Source of the DNA: Merdimonas sp963929015
GTDB lineage: Bacteria; Bacillota; Clostridia; Lachnospirales; Lachnospiraceae
Direction of reading: 5' to 3'
DNA length: 64,000 nucleotides
Assembly: GCF_963929015.1 (NCBI RefSeq)
Contig: NZ_CAWVHE010000018.1
Location: 180,726-244,725, forward strand
The notes beneath the pieces are model-generated. The model saw only the letters and a program-made list of their open reading frames with translations, was not told where the DNA came from and made no database searches. Positions 25,637 through 34,729 of the stretch are shown here, one piece after another. A program made the position numbers and the translations under genes. How positions within the stretch are numbered: position 1 is the stretch's first letter; each line of letters opens with the position of its first letter.

Positions 25637-27334
25637 ATGGCGGTGAGACAAAGAATGGCGTTGTATGTAAAAGACCTGTTAAAGGAAGAAGCGATCAACG
25701 GAGCACGGCTGATCAGCGGGGAAGAAGGACTGGATAATGAGATCAAAGGCGTAACCATCATAGAAGCTCCGGACATTGTAAAGTGGATCAACGGAGGCGA
25801 GGTGCTTCTGACGGGTCTTTATGCCTTTCGCTTCTGCACGATGGAAGAGTTTCAAAGCTATATCGACGAGCTGGAAAATAAAAAGATCAGCGCCCTGATC
25901 CTGAAGCGGGGTAAACCGGTAGAAGGAGCGGAGGAAAAGATCGGATATCTGCTGGAATTTTCCAGAAAACACCAGATCCCTGTGCTGGAGATGCCTTTTG
26001 AGATTTCCTTCCGGGATGTGATGAGCTGGCTGATGGAGCGGCTCTTCAACGAAGAAGTTACCCAGCTGAAGTATTTTAAGACGACTCACGACAACTTTTC
26101 GGCCCTGGTGCTGAATTCGGAGAATGTGGACGTGGCGATTGACCACATTCTGGAGGTGCTGGCCAAGCTGATCGGCAATCCCGTAGCTGCCTTTAACCGG
26201 CAGCTTAACTGCATCGGAGCCTCTGACGGGGCGGACCGGGAGGTTGAGATCTTAAGGGAGGCAAGACCCTATCAGCCGGATATTTACTCGAATTATGAAT
26301 ATCTGATCCAAAAAAGCGGGGACGGGGACAAAGACCAGTATATCATCAAAGTCAAGCTGAATCTCAGGGAACGGCTGTATCTTGTGATCACGGAACAGAA
26401 CCGGCCCCTCGACGTGATGGACTGCATCGCTGCGGAAAGCGCGATCTGGGCCCTGCAGTTTGAACTGGTGCGCCAGTATTCGGTGGCGGAACTGGAAAAG
26501 AAGTTCCAGAACGATATTATGCACAATATATTGAACGGAAAGATTGATTCTGTCTCAGAACTGCAGAAAAACACTAGCCTTTTGGGCGTGCCTGTCAACG
26601 GTTGTTTCCGGGTGATCGTTTTTGGATTAAAGGGAGACGAAAGAGAGAAAAAGGACTTTAAGTCCAAGATCAGCGAGACGAATCTTCTAAGCGACGCCAT
26701 CGCCTGTCAGGCAGGAAATGTGAAGATCTACAATGATCTGGATCGGATCGTGGTGATCAAAGAAGTTCCAAGAGAGCAGACACAGGAGGAGTACCGGGCA
26801 GAGATCCGCGCCGTGGTGGAGGAAGTGCAGGCTTATGTGAGCCGCTCGCACAAAGAGATGCAGATAAAAGCCGGTGTGGGAAAAGTGGTGGAAGGGATCA
26901 TCAACCTGCCGGAAAGTTTTAAAGAGGCAACGGAAGCCTTCACATTTGTGGATATTGCCGGGGAGATCTCAGAAGACGGTAATACCCAGGTGACACTGTT
27001 TTCCGATCTTGGCATTTTCAAACTCCTGTGCCAGCTGGACGATCCGGAACAGCTGCTGGAGTATGTGCCGGAAGGGCTGCAAAAGCTGTATAACTACAAG
27101 AAGCCGCAAAGAGACGATCTTCTGGTTACTTTAAAGACCTACCTGGACAGGAACCAGAATCTGTCCAAGACGGCTCAGGATCTGTATGTACATTATAAGA
27201 CAGCTTCTTACCGGATTGAAAAAATTGAAAAGATCACGGGCGTGGACTTCAGCAATGCCAATGAAGTGCTGGCTTTTCGGATCGGCCTGGTGGTCTACAA
27301 GATGATTGAGAAGTATAACCGGGACTTTATATAG
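25637..27334 (+). CDS. pucR: PucR-family purine catabolism regulator
   Basis: This 565-aa transcription factor has an N-terminal PucR ligand-sensing domain (about residues 10-140) and a C-terminal PucR helix-turn-helix (about 495-560: LKTYLDRNQNLSKTAQDLYVHYKTASYRIEKIEKITG). AAGGGAG sits 10 bp before the ATG and a TATAAT box is at 25599-25604. It lies between the two halves of the ureide island and is the only regulator in it. It is therefore the best candidate to bind the TGGTCGACC sites before allB and allE. PucR proteins usually respond to ureides or purines; the actual effector is not known. Confidence 0.9.
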   Translation: MAVRQRMALYVKDLLKEEAINGARLISGEEGLDNEIKGVTIIEAPDIVKWINGGEVLLTGLYAFRFCTMEEFQSYIDELENKKISALILKRGKPVEGAEEKIGYLLEFSRKHQIPVLEMPFEISFRDVMSWLMERLFNEEVTQLKYFKTTHDNFSALVLNSENVDVAIDHILEVLAKLIGNPVAAFNRQLNCIGASDGADREVEILREARPYQPDIYSNYEYLIQKSGDGDKDQYIIKVKLNLRERLYLVITEQNRPLDVMDCIAAESAIWALQFELVRQYSVAELEKKFQNDIMHNILNGKIDSVSELQKNTSLLGVPVNGCFRVIVFGLKGDEREKKDFKSKISETNLLSDAIACQAGNVKIYNDLDRIVVIKEVPREQTQEEYRAEIRAVVEEVQAYVSRSHKEMQIKAGVGKVVEGIINLPESFKEATEAFTFVDIAGEISEDGNTQVTLFSDLGIFKLLCQLDDPEQLLEYVPEGLQKLYNYKKPQRDDLLVTLKTYLDRNQNLSKTAQDLYVHYKTASYRIEKIEKITGVDFSNANEVLAFRIGLVVYKMIEKYNRDFI

Positions 27335-27417
27335 GAACCCTGGAAGCCTGGCGCGAAGACAGCGCTTTGCTTTTCGGATCCTGATATCCCGCAGAAACGC
27401 GTATAAATATGAATGAG

Positions 27418-27461
27418 AAAGATAATTTATCCAAAATAGATAAATTGTCTTTCTTTTTTTT
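27418..27461 (+). terminator. Terminator of pucR
   Basis: A 14-bp stem (27418-27431 with 27439-27452, one G-U pair) and a 7-base loop are followed by a run of eight T. Confidence 0.85.
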
Positions 27462-27489
27462 ATCTCCATCCGCCGATGCGGATTGTTAA

Positions 27490-27507
27490 ATTATTATCTA
27501 TAATAAT
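27490..27507. promoter_or_regulatory. AT-rich palindrome and likely promoter region
   Basis: ATTATTAT-CT-ATAATAAT is a perfect inverted repeat containing a TATAAT-like element, 83 bp before the second amidohydrolase gene. I see no convincing -35 partner, so promoter placement is tentative. Confidence 0.35.
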
Positions 27508-27589
27508 AGACAAAACAGAGAAGAAATCCAGAAATAGAGCGTTAGAATTGTGCAAAATGTTCAAACAATTTAAAAAATGGAGGGTGACT

Positions 27590-28840
27590 ATGAAAGTAAA
27601 CATCGAACGGATCCACTCCCGGCTGGAAGAAATCTATCAGTGTGGCAGAAAAGAAGACGGAACCTTTACCCGTATGGCGTATTCACCGGAAGATGTAAAG
27701 GGAAGAGAAACATTTATGAATTATTTCCGGAAACTCGGGATCGAACCAAGAGTGGACGAGGCCGGAAATATCCACGCCAGACTGGAAGGAGAGGACCCGT
27801 CCCTTCCGGCGATCCTGACAGGATCCCATCTGGATACCGTTCCGGACGGCGGAAAGTATGACGGAGTGGTGGGATGTGTATCCGGCCTGGAGGCAGTGGA
27901 AACTCTGGTGGAAAACGGAAAGAAACTCCGCCACCCCCTGGAAGTGATCGTATTTACCGATGAAGAAGGATTCCGCTTTGGAAGCGGACTTTTAGGAAGC
28001 GGCGCGATCTGCGGACAGGATCTGGACATCCGGGAGACAGACCTGGATCTTTATGGAAATGAGAGAGGCGAGGTCATCAAGTCTTACGGGATCACCGTGG
28101 CAGATGCACCAAAGGCCAGGATCAGACCAGAAGATGTACATTGCTTTATCGAGCTTCATGTAGAGCAGGGCGCTTCTCTTTATAAAAGCAAGACTCCCAT
28201 CGGAGTGGTCTCGTCTATTGCAGGTGTGAGCCGGTATGAGATCACCATTACAGGCGAGGCCAACCATGCAGGAAGTACCATTATGGCGGACCGGAAAGAC
28301 GCGCTGGTGGCTGCTTCCAGATTTATCGCACAAGTGCCGGAGATCGTAAAGACAAATGGCAACGATTACACGGTGGCAACCGTGGGAACTATCAAAGTCC
28401 AGCCAAACTCCGTAAATGTGGTTCCCGGAAGCTGTACCTTCAACCTGGAGATCCGCGATCAGGACGCGGCAGTGATCGGGTGCATTGAGAACCATGCGAA
28501 AGCATGTCTGGAACAGGTATGTAAGGAGATGGGCGAGGAGTACACATTTACCCAGATCTCCTATCATGAGCCGGCGCCCATGTCCGAATGGGTAAAAGCC
28601 GCGATTGAGACAGAGGTGCAGAAGATGGGCGTGGATTACAAGGTAGTCCCAAGCGGAGCCTTCCACGATTCTCTCATTATGACAGCTGTATTTCCTACCG
28701 GCATGATCTTTGTGCCAAGCGTGGACGGCATCAGCCACTCCAGGTATGAATTTACGGAAGACGCAGATATCGAACAGGGAGCGCAGCTCCTTTTACAGAC
28801 CATTTTAGAAGTAGATAACATGGATGACCATGTTAAATAA
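27590..28840 (+). CDS. Second M20-family ureide/N-carbamoyl amidohydrolase
   Basis: This 416-aa enzyme belongs to the same family as the AllC at 24247. Metal-site motifs are GSHLDTVPDGGKYDG, FTDEEGFRFGSGLLGS, ELHVEQG and PSGAFHDSL; the dimer domain has GEANHAGST. GGAGGGTGACT directly precedes the ATG at 27590; the open frame begins earlier but has no support. It heads an operon with an FAD oxidoreductase and ETF. It could be a second allantoate hydrolase, a ureidoglycolate hydrolase or an N-carbamoyl-amino-acid hydrolase feeding the FAD enzyme. Confidence 0.85.
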   Translation: MKVNIERIHSRLEEIYQCGRKEDGTFTRMAYSPEDVKGRETFMNYFRKLGIEPRVDEAGNIHARLEGEDPSLPAILTGSHLDTVPDGGKYDGVVGCVSGLEAVETLVENGKKLRHPLEVIVFTDEEGFRFGSGLLGSGAICGQDLDIRETDLDLYGNERGEVIKSYGITVADAPKARIRPEDVHCFIELHVEQGASLYKSKTPIGVVSSIAGVSRYEITITGEANHAGSTIMADRKDALVAASRFIAQVPEIVKTNGNDYTVATVGTIKVQPNSVNVVPGSCTFNLEIRDQDAAVIGCIENHAKACLEQVCKEMGEEYTFTQISYHEPAPMSEWVKAAIETEVQKMGVDYKVVPSGAFHDSLIMTAVFPTGMIFVPSVDGISHSRYEFTEDADIEQGAQLLLQTILEVDNMDDHVK

Positions 28841-28867
28841 AGAAGAAAAAGAAAGGCAGGTAATAGT

Positions 28868-30028
28868 ATGGAAAAGAAAAAGATTGGTATTATCGGCGGA
28901 GGAATCTCAGGAGCATGTCTCGGATATCACTTAAGCCTCTATGATAACGCAGAGGTGATCGTATTCGAGAAAGATACCATCGGCGGAGCTTCCACAGCAA
29001 AATCAGCAGGAACCGTATGTCTGTTTGATGATTCTTTAAGAAACAGATACTGGGACGTAAGACTTTACGGCTTTGAGTCCTATCTGAAGATGGAAGCAGA
29101 GGAAAAAGGAAGCGCAGGATTTGACAAGACTGGTACCTTGGTTGTTGCCACCAACGAGAAGGTAGAGGCTACCATCAAGACCGGGATCGCGCTTGCAAAA
29201 GCAGCCGGCTACAGCGGCGAGTACATCACTGACAAAGACCGCATCAAAGAGATCCTTCCGGATATCTCCACAGAGAACATCCTGGGAGCAGGATACACAC
29301 AGGATGACGGATACTTTGACGGAACCATGATCTCCAACACCTATGCAAAGAAAATGCAGAAAAACGGCGGCACGATCAAGACCGGCGTGAAGGTAACCGA
29401 AGTGATCAAAGAAGGCGACAAGGTTACAGGCCTGAAGACAGACGAAGGCATTACCTATGACTTTGACGTTGTAGTAGACTGTACAGGACCGTGGAGCAAA
29501 TTCACAGGAGATATGGTAGGACTGGATGTTCCGATCTGGCATACCAAGGCAGAAGCCTTCTTCCTGTGTCCTCCGGGAAAGAAATTAAGCTACACCTTCC
29601 CGGTACTGAAATATCCTGAGTTCTACGCCTTAAGAGCAGGAGACAACATCTTCATCTGCAAGTCCCACCTGTCCATGGATCTGAACAACCCGATGCATGC
29701 AGGTCAGTGGGATCCGGACAAGCTGCCGGCAACAGGCGGAACCGATGACTACTTCATCGACTTCCTGTTAGACCAGCTGGAAGCAAAGGTTCCGGGCATC
29801 GTAGACAGCGGACTGGTTTCCTCCTGGCTGTCCTACAGGGCAGAGCCAAAAGACTTCCTTCCGATCCTGGGCGAGACTCCGGTAGAAGGATACTACCTGG
29901 CAACAGGATACGGCGGAAACGGCGTGATCGAAGCTCCTGCATCCAGCAGAGACCTTGCGAAACTGATCATGCGCGGAGAGTCTACTCCACTTCTGGAGGA
30001 CTGGGCATTTAAGCGTCTGATGAAATAA
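28868..30028 (+). CDS. FAD-dependent dehydrogenase of the DAO (amino-acid oxidase) family
   Basis: This 386-aa flavoprotein has the dinucleotide-binding motif GIIGGGISGACLG at its N-terminus, followed by the FAD ribose region VIVFEKDTIGGAST and the C-terminal DAO motif LATGYGGNGV. In this family, relatives oxidise glycine, sarcosine or other amino acids. The gene is followed 28 bp later by etfB and etfA, so electrons are probably passed to ETF rather than oxygen, as fits an anaerobe. The substrate is unknown. An amine or amino acid freed by the upstream M20 enzyme is a reasonable guess. Confidence 0.85.
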   Translation: MEKKKIGIIGGGISGACLGYHLSLYDNAEVIVFEKDTIGGASTAKSAGTVCLFDDSLRNRYWDVRLYGFESYLKMEAEEKGSAGFDKTGTLVVATNEKVEATIKTGIALAKAAGYSGEYITDKDRIKEILPDISTENILGAGYTQDDGYFDGTMISNTYAKKMQKNGGTIKTGVKVTEVIKEGDKVTGLKTDEGITYDFDVVVDCTGPWSKFTGDMVGLDVPIWHTKAEAFFLCPPGKKLSYTFPVLKYPEFYALRAGDNIFICKSHLSMDLNNPMHAGQWDPDKLPATGGTDDYFIDFLLDQLEAKVPGIVDSGLVSSWLSYRAEPKDFLPILGETPVEGYYLATGYGGNGVIEAPASSRDLAKLIMRGESTPLLEDWAFKRLMK

Positions 30029-30056
30029 GTAAAAGGGAACGGAGAGAAGAATAGAT

Positions 30057-30851
30057 ATGAATATAGCAGTTCTGATTAAACAGGTTCCGGTTTCAAACGA
30101 TGTGTCTGTAGATCCCGAAACACATGCCCTGGTGCGCGCAAGCTCAGAAGGAATGATCAATCCTTCCGACTTGAACGCCATCGAGGCGGCGCTTGTCCTG
30201 AAAGAACAGACAGGCGGCAAGGTAGTGGTATTTACCATGGGACCTCCGGATGCGGAAAAATCATTAAGAGACGCTATGGCACTTGGATGTGACGAGAGCT
30301 GCCTGATCACCGATCGTGTATTCGGCGGTGCAGATACCATCGCGACTGCGAAGGTTCTGGCAGAAGGAATTAAGAAATATGGTACATTTGACCTCATCAT
30401 GGGCGGAGCGCTGTCAGCAGACGGCGCTACCGGCCAGGTAGGAGCCATGGTTGCAGAATACCTCGATATTCCGCATGTCACAGAGATCCAGGCTGTTTCT
30501 TATGACGAGAGCGAGCCGGACAAGGTAACAATTATGAAGAAGTTCCAGGGACTGGATCTGACCATCAAGGCGGCGCTGCCGGCGCTGGTAAGCGTAAACT
30601 TCGGAGCCAATGAGCCAAGACTTGCCACCCTTCGTACCAAACGTGCGGCAAAGTCCAAACCGCTGGCTACCTATACCAATGCTGAGATGGGCATGGATCC
30701 TGAGGAAATTGGTCTGAAAGGATCTCCGACCATCGTAACAGACTCCTTTGAGCCTGAAAGCGACAGGAAGGCAGAGTTCCTGACGGGTACACCGAAAGAA
30801 CTGGCTGAAAAACTGAAAGAGTTAATTGAGACGGAGAAAGGAAAAGAGTAA
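30057..30851 (+). CDS. etfB: Electron transfer flavoprotein beta subunit
   Basis: This 264-aa protein shows typical EtfB features: the N-terminal NIAVLIKQVP, VFTMGPPDAEKSLRDAMALG, and GALSADGATGQVGAMVAEYL. Its TAA overlaps the etfA ATG (TAATG). It would accept electrons from the adjacent FAD dehydrogenase. Only one dehydrogenase lies with it and no butyryl-CoA dehydrogenase is nearby, so this is likely a dedicated ETF rather than the butyrate-pathway one. Confidence 0.93.
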   Translation: MNIAVLIKQVPVSNDVSVDPETHALVRASSEGMINPSDLNAIEAALVLKEQTGGKVVVFTMGPPDAEKSLRDAMALGCDESCLITDRVFGGADTIATAKVLAEGIKKYGTFDLIMGGALSADGATGQVGAMVAEYLDIPHVTEIQAVSYDESEPDKVTIMKKFQGLDLTIKAALPALVSVNFGANEPRLATLRTKRAAKSKPLATYTNAEMGMDPEEIGLKGSPTIVTDSFEPESDRKAEFLTGTPKELAEKLKELIETEKGKE

Positions 30852-31828
30852 TGGCTAAGGGAATTTGCGTATACGCAGAAAATTATAATGGAAAAATTGA
30901 GCCTGTCACAGCAGAACTGATCTCCGCAGCACACAGCATCAAAGAAACAACAGGCGAACCGATCCAGGTGATCGTTGCCGGAGAAAAGTGTGAAGCTCTT
31001 ACAGATCAGTTAAAACAGTCAGGCGCAGATGAAATTTATGCAGTCAAGACAGACAGAGACTGTGCATTTCAGGATGACGCGTTAAGCCAGGTGATCGCCG
31101 ATATGCTGAAGAAGATCGATCCTTCCAGCGTGCTGGTACCGGCAACACCCATGGGACGCTCCATCTTCTCCAGAGTGGCAGTGAAGCTGAACTGTGGACT
31201 TACCGCAGACTGTACAGAACTTCTGGTGGCCAGGAGAGAAGACGGCACTTACTATATCAAACAGAACAAGCCTTCCTTTGGCGAGAATGTATTCGTTACC
31301 ATCGTGACCAAAGAAGGTTATTATCCCCAGATGATGACAGTAAGACCGGGCGTTTATACTCCTTATGAAGGAGAAGGATCTGCAGAAGTGACGTATTTTG
31401 ATGATATCGCACTTCCGGCTTCCAAGGTTGAGGTGGTCGGAGCAGTTCCTGCAGAAGCAGAAACAGACAGCATCCTTGCGGCTGAAGTGGTAGTCGTAGG
31501 CGGAAGAGGGGCCGAAGAGCCGGAAAGCTTTGCACTTTTGAAAGCATTTGCGGACAAGATCGGGGCTGCCATCGGTGGAACAAGACCGCTGGCAGATACA
31601 GGCCAGATCCCATTCCAGAACCAGATCGGACAGACTGGATTTACCATCCGTCCGAAGATCTGTATCTCACTGGGAGTTTCCGGTGCGATCCAGCACACGG
31701 AAGGCATCAAGGATACCAGGCTGATGGTTGCCATCAACACAGATGAGAATGCGCCGATTTACAACATTGCCGACTATGGAATCGCGGCAGATTTAAATGA
31801 GGTGCTGAAAGCATACTTAGAGTTGTAG
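30851..31828 (+). CDS. etfA: Electron transfer flavoprotein alpha subunit
   Basis: This 325-aa protein is coupled to etfB by a one-base overlap. The FAD-binding C-terminal domain carries GGTRPLADTG, GQTGFTIRPKICISLGVSGA, and INTDENAPIYNIADYGI. No extra ferredoxin-like domain is present at the N-terminus, so by itself it gives no sign of a membrane or bifurcating partner. Confidence 0.93.
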   Translation: MAKGICVYAENYNGKIEPVTAELISAAHSIKETTGEPIQVIVAGEKCEALTDQLKQSGADEIYAVKTDRDCAFQDDALSQVIADMLKKIDPSSVLVPATPMGRSIFSRVAVKLNCGLTADCTELLVARREDGTYYIKQNKPSFGENVFVTIVTKEGYYPQMMTVRPGVYTPYEGEGSAEVTYFDDIALPASKVEVVGAVPAEAETDSILAAEVVVVGGRGAEEPESFALLKAFADKIGAAIGGTRPLADTGQIPFQNQIGQTGFTIRPKICISLGVSGAIQHTEGIKDTRLMVAINTDENAPIYNIADYGIAADLNEVLKAYLEL

Positions 31829-31854
31829 TCCCCCCATAATATATAATGCAAAAA

Positions 31855-31895
31855 AGAAGGATTGCTGTTATACTGTATATGACGGCAATCCTTCT
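31855..31895. terminator. Hairpin after etfA
   Basis: A perfect 11-bp stem AGAAGGATTGC/GCAATCCTTCT encloses a 19-base loop, 26 bp after the etfA stop. The A-run is upstream, so the T-run is on the minus strand. It may terminate imperfectly on the plus strand. Confidence 0.45.
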
Positions 31896-31953
31896 GAACG
31901 TGGAAAAGGTCAGAAAGTAAATTATTTATATTCAATAGAAAGGAAGAATCATT

Positions 31954-32478
31954 ATGGAATTATTAGACATCATGAGAAACCGCAGAAGCATCCGCAAATA
32001 CACAGAAGAGGATATCCCGGAAGAGAGCCTTACCAAAGTGCTGCAGGCAGGTCTTCTTGCAGAATCCGGAAAAGCGATCCGCCCCTGGGAGTTTATTGTA
32101 GTAAGAGACAGGGCTATGCTGGATGAACTGTCCGGATGCCGGGAAGGCGGCGTTGCCATGCTCAAAGAAGCAAAATGCGCCATCGTTGTGATCGGAGACG
32201 CTGACAAGCAGGACGTATGGGTAGAAGACTGCTCCGTAGCTATGACCAACATGCATCTGATGGCAGATCATCTGGGACTGGGAAGCTGCTGGATCCAGGG
32301 AAGACTGCGTAAAGCTGACGCGGATACGACTACAGAGGAGTATGTACGCGCAAGACTTGGATTCCCGGAGAACTACAAACTCCAGGCTATCCTGTCTCTT
32401 GGTATGCCTGCTGCAAAACCGGCTGCTTATGAGCTTGACAAGCTGCCGATGGAGAAGGTACATTACGAGAAATTCTAA
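31954..32478 (+). CDS. Nitroreductase-family FMN protein
   Basis: This 174-aa flavoenzyme begins with the family motif RRSIRKYTEEDIPEESL and has GKAIRPWEFIVV and LGLGSCWIQGR, typical of small nitroreductases that bind FMN as dimers. AAAGGAAG precedes the ATG. It follows the etf operon after a hairpin and ends before a strong one, so it may be transcribed alone. The physiological substrate is unknown. Confidence 0.88.
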   Translation: MELLDIMRNRRSIRKYTEEDIPEESLTKVLQAGLLAESGKAIRPWEFIVVRDRAMLDELSGCREGGVAMLKEAKCAIVVIGDADKQDVWVEDCSVAMTNMHLMADHLGLGSCWIQGRLRKADADTTTEEYVRARLGFPENYKLQAILSLGMPAAKPAAYELDKLPMEKVHYEKF

Positions 32479-32508
32479 ATCTTAGAAGTGCGAAACCGCT
32501 CATTTGAA

Positions 32509-32550
32509 ACGGGGCAGGAAGCGACTGGAAAAAGCCGCTTCCTGCCCCGT
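32509..32550. terminator. Strong hairpin between convergent genes
   Basis: A perfect 15-bp GC-rich stem (32509-32523 with 32536-32550) separates the nitroreductase gene from the convergent MATE gene. T-runs are short on both sides. Confidence 0.7.
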
Positions 32551-32577
32551 AATCTTTGCAGGGGGAAAGTGTGGGAA

Positions 32578-33945
32578 TTATCGGCCCGCTTCACCTGAGA
32601 CAAGGAGCCGGTTCTTCCTGCGCCAGTAATAAGGCGCCAGCAAAAGCAGTGTCGCTCCCCAGGCCAGGGGATAGCTGTACAGCAGGGTGGACAATTCTCC
32701 GGTCATGGGGGTGACGAACAAGATCCAGGACAGGCGGATGATCAGTACGCCGCCCATGGTAATACATACCGGGATCAGTACGTCGCCGATGCCGCGAAGA
32801 GCGCCGGAGAAAATTTCCACAAAGATGTAGATTACATAACTTGGAGCGATGGTCCGCAGCATGAATACTCCGATATCTACTACGTTGGGATCTGTAGTAA
32901 AGGCATAGTAGAGGGGGCGGCAGCAGACGAAAAGGAAGACCAGAAGTCCGCCGCACAATGCCAGGGACATGCCAAGGCACACCCGTACACTTCGCTGGAT
33001 CCGTTCGTATTTTCTGGCGCCGTAATTCTGGCCGGCGAAGGTGGCGATGGTGATGCCAAAGGAGCCGGTAATGGTCCAGAAGATGGCGTCTACCTTTCCA
33101 AACGCCGCCCAGGCCGCCGCCGTATCTGTTCCAAAGTTGTTGATGGCGGTCTGTATGATGATATTGGAGATGCTGTATGCGCAGGACTGGAGCCCGCCCG
33201 GTAGGCCGATGCGGAATTCTGCCCTGAGAAGATCCGGATGGATCCGGATGGCCCGAAGCCGCAGGCGCAGCATATCGTAAGATTTCATCAGAGCCCGGGA
33301 CACTAGCCCCGCGCTTACTGCCTGGGAGATCACAGTGGCAATAGCGGCGCCTGCAATGCCCATGCCAAGGCCTACAACGGCAACCAGGTCCAGGATGATA
33401 TTTAAAATACAGCAGATGATCAGGTAATAAAGCGGACGCCTGGAATCTCCCAGAGCCCGCATGATATAAGATCCCATATTGTAGATCAGGGTAAAAATGA
33501 TGCCCAGGAAGTAGATCCGAAGGTACAGCGTGGAATCTGCGATGGTATCTTCCGGCGTCTTCAGAAGCCGCAAAAGGCCCGGCGTGGCAAACCATCCGAT
33601 GATGGAGATCAGGATGCTTGCGACGATGGAAAAGGCATAGGCTGTATGCAGACCTTTATTCAGGTTTTTCTCATCTTTTGCGCCGTAAAACTGGGCGATG
33701 ATCACACTGGCTCCGGCGGACAGGCCGGTAAAAAAGCCAATGACAAAGTTGGAAAGTACGGCGGCGGATCCGCCCACGCTTGCCAGGGCCTGCTTTCCCA
33801 CAAAGCGGCCCACGATCACGGCGTCTACCGTATTATATAGCTGTTGGAACAGCGTTCCTACCATGATCGGGAAGAAAAAAATCAAAAGCTGTTTCCAGAT
33901 CACGCCTTCGGTAATCGGATTCGAAGTCCTGCTCTCTGTGCTCAT
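32578..33945 (-). CDS. MATE-family efflux transporter
   Basis: This 455-aa transporter has about 12 membrane helices and a MATE/DinF-type repeat. The first half shows FFPIMVGTLFQQLYNTVDAVIVGRFVG. I use the ATG at 33945 (MSTESRTSN) because GGGGG lies upstream; an ATG at 33960 is possible. It is transcribed leftwards, ending at the shared hairpin. It probably exports drugs or metabolites with Na+ or H+. Confidence 0.9.
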   Translation of the reverse strand: MSTESRTSNPITEGVIWKQLLIFFFPIMVGTLFQQLYNTVDAVIVGRFVGKQALASVGGSAAVLSNFVIGFFTGLSAGASVIIAQFYGAKDEKNLNKGLHTAYAFSIVASILISIIGWFATPGLLRLLKTPEDTIADSTLYLRIYFLGIIFTLIYNMGSYIMRALGDSRRPLYYLIICCILNIILDLVAVVGLGMGIAGAAIATVISQAVSAGLVSRALMKSYDMLRLRLRAIRIHPDLLRAEFRIGLPGGLQSCAYSISNIIIQTAINNFGTDTAAAWAAFGKVDAIFWTITGSFGITIATFAGQNYGARKYERIQRSVRVCLGMSLALCGGLLVFLFVCCRPLYYAFTTDPNVVDIGVFMLRTIAPSYVIYIFVEIFSGALRGIGDVLIPVCITMGGVLIIRLSWILFVTPMTGELSTLLYSYPLAWGATLLLLAPYYWRRKNRLLVSGEAGR

Positions 33946-33992
33946 ACCATAGTCCCCCATGTGTTTTATCTTCTGATAATTTCCTGTACCTT

Positions 33993-34014
33993 CCGGTTCC
34001 GGTATCAGAACCGG
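33993..34014. promoter_or_regulatory. Inverted repeat CCGGTTC-N8-GAACCGG
   Basis: Perfect 7-bp arms lie in the divergent region between the MATE gene and the 193-aa gene, sharing its last base with the next palindrome. It could be an operator for the MATE gene. Confidence 0.4.
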
Positions 34015-34029
34015 ATATCTTAAGATATC
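34014..34029. promoter_or_regulatory. Perfect palindrome GATATCTTAAGATATC
   Basis: This 16-bp palindrome with no spacer lies 15 bp upstream of the rightward -35 box. It is a second operator candidate in the same divergent region. Confidence 0.45.
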
Positions 34030-34043
34030 ATAGCATTATTAAA

Positions 34044-34072
34044 TTGCTTTATAAAGAGATTTTTGCTAGAAT
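34044..34072 (+). promoter_or_regulatory. Predicted promoter for the 193-aa gene and uppP
   Basis: The -35 TTGCTT (34044-34049) and -10 TAGAAT (34067-34072) are spaced by 17 bp, 55 bp before the start codon. Confidence 0.5.
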
Positions 34073-34126
34073 AGAAAAGAAATGTGCCGCCGGGCGGCAA
34101 AGAGAAGAAAGATTGGGAGAGAAAGT

Positions 34127-34708
34127 ATGAAAAAGTACGAAGAATCCCGCTATCAGTGGGAGGAAATCCGCGAGAAGATTTATCCGTGGATCAAAAAGGA
34201 ACTTACAGATACCCATGCGCTGGGAGGGAAGCATTTTTCTGAAAAAGACGCCCCGGTCGTGGCATTCCTGGGAGATCTGAAGATTATATTTGTAATAAAG
34301 CGACAGGGGGATACTTACGAAGTGCTGAAGGATTCCATGCTGCCGCCGGGATGTGATATCGAGGAGCTTTATCACACAGCCTGTGAGAATCTGGTGCGGG
34401 ACGTGGAGTTTGTGATCGGCAATACCTGGTACGGCGCCTTTGCGATCCTGGCAGACGGTCATAACGAAGCCACGGCCATCTGCTTAAAGCATATCTGGCA
34501 GGTTTGCGTAGATAAACTCAAAGACGATCTGGTGATCATGCTGCCTGCCAAGGATACGGTGCTGTTTGCTCCGGCGGGACAGCCGCAGGTAGTGGAAAAG
34601 ATGGAAGAACATGCCAGGATGGCCTGGGACCAGAGCGCGGACCGGATCGGCATGGAGAAGTTCTGTTTTCTGGCAGACCGAAGAGAATTAGTGGTATATG
34701 AGGAGTAG
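34127..34708 (+). CDS. Conserved hypothetical protein, possibly DUF1444-related
   Basis: This 193-aa soluble protein starts at the ATG at 34127 (MKKYEESRYQ) with GGGAGAG upstream. It has no membrane segment or signal. The C-terminal half (DLVIMLPAKDTVLFAPAGQ to FLADRRELVVYEE) recalls DUF1444 proteins, but I am not sure. It precedes uppP by 21 bp and is probably co-transcribed with it; function unknown. Confidence 0.7.
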   Translation: MKKYEESRYQWEEIREKIYPWIKKELTDTHALGGKHFSEKDAPVVAFLGDLKIIFVIKRQGDTYEVLKDSMLPPGCDIEELYHTACENLVRDVEFVIGNTWYGAFAILADGHNEATAICLKHIWQVCVDKLKDDLVIMLPAKDTVLFAPAGQPQVVEKMEEHARMAWDQSADRIGMEKFCFLADRRELVVYEE

Positions 34709-34729
34709 AATAACGGAGGAAAAAAAGAA

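Noticed and set aside
28868..31828. Butyrate-type bifurcating acyl-CoA dehydrogenase/ETF complex
   Set aside because: The associated flavoprotein is of the DAO family, not an acyl-CoA dehydrogenase, and no crotonase or thiolase genes are near.
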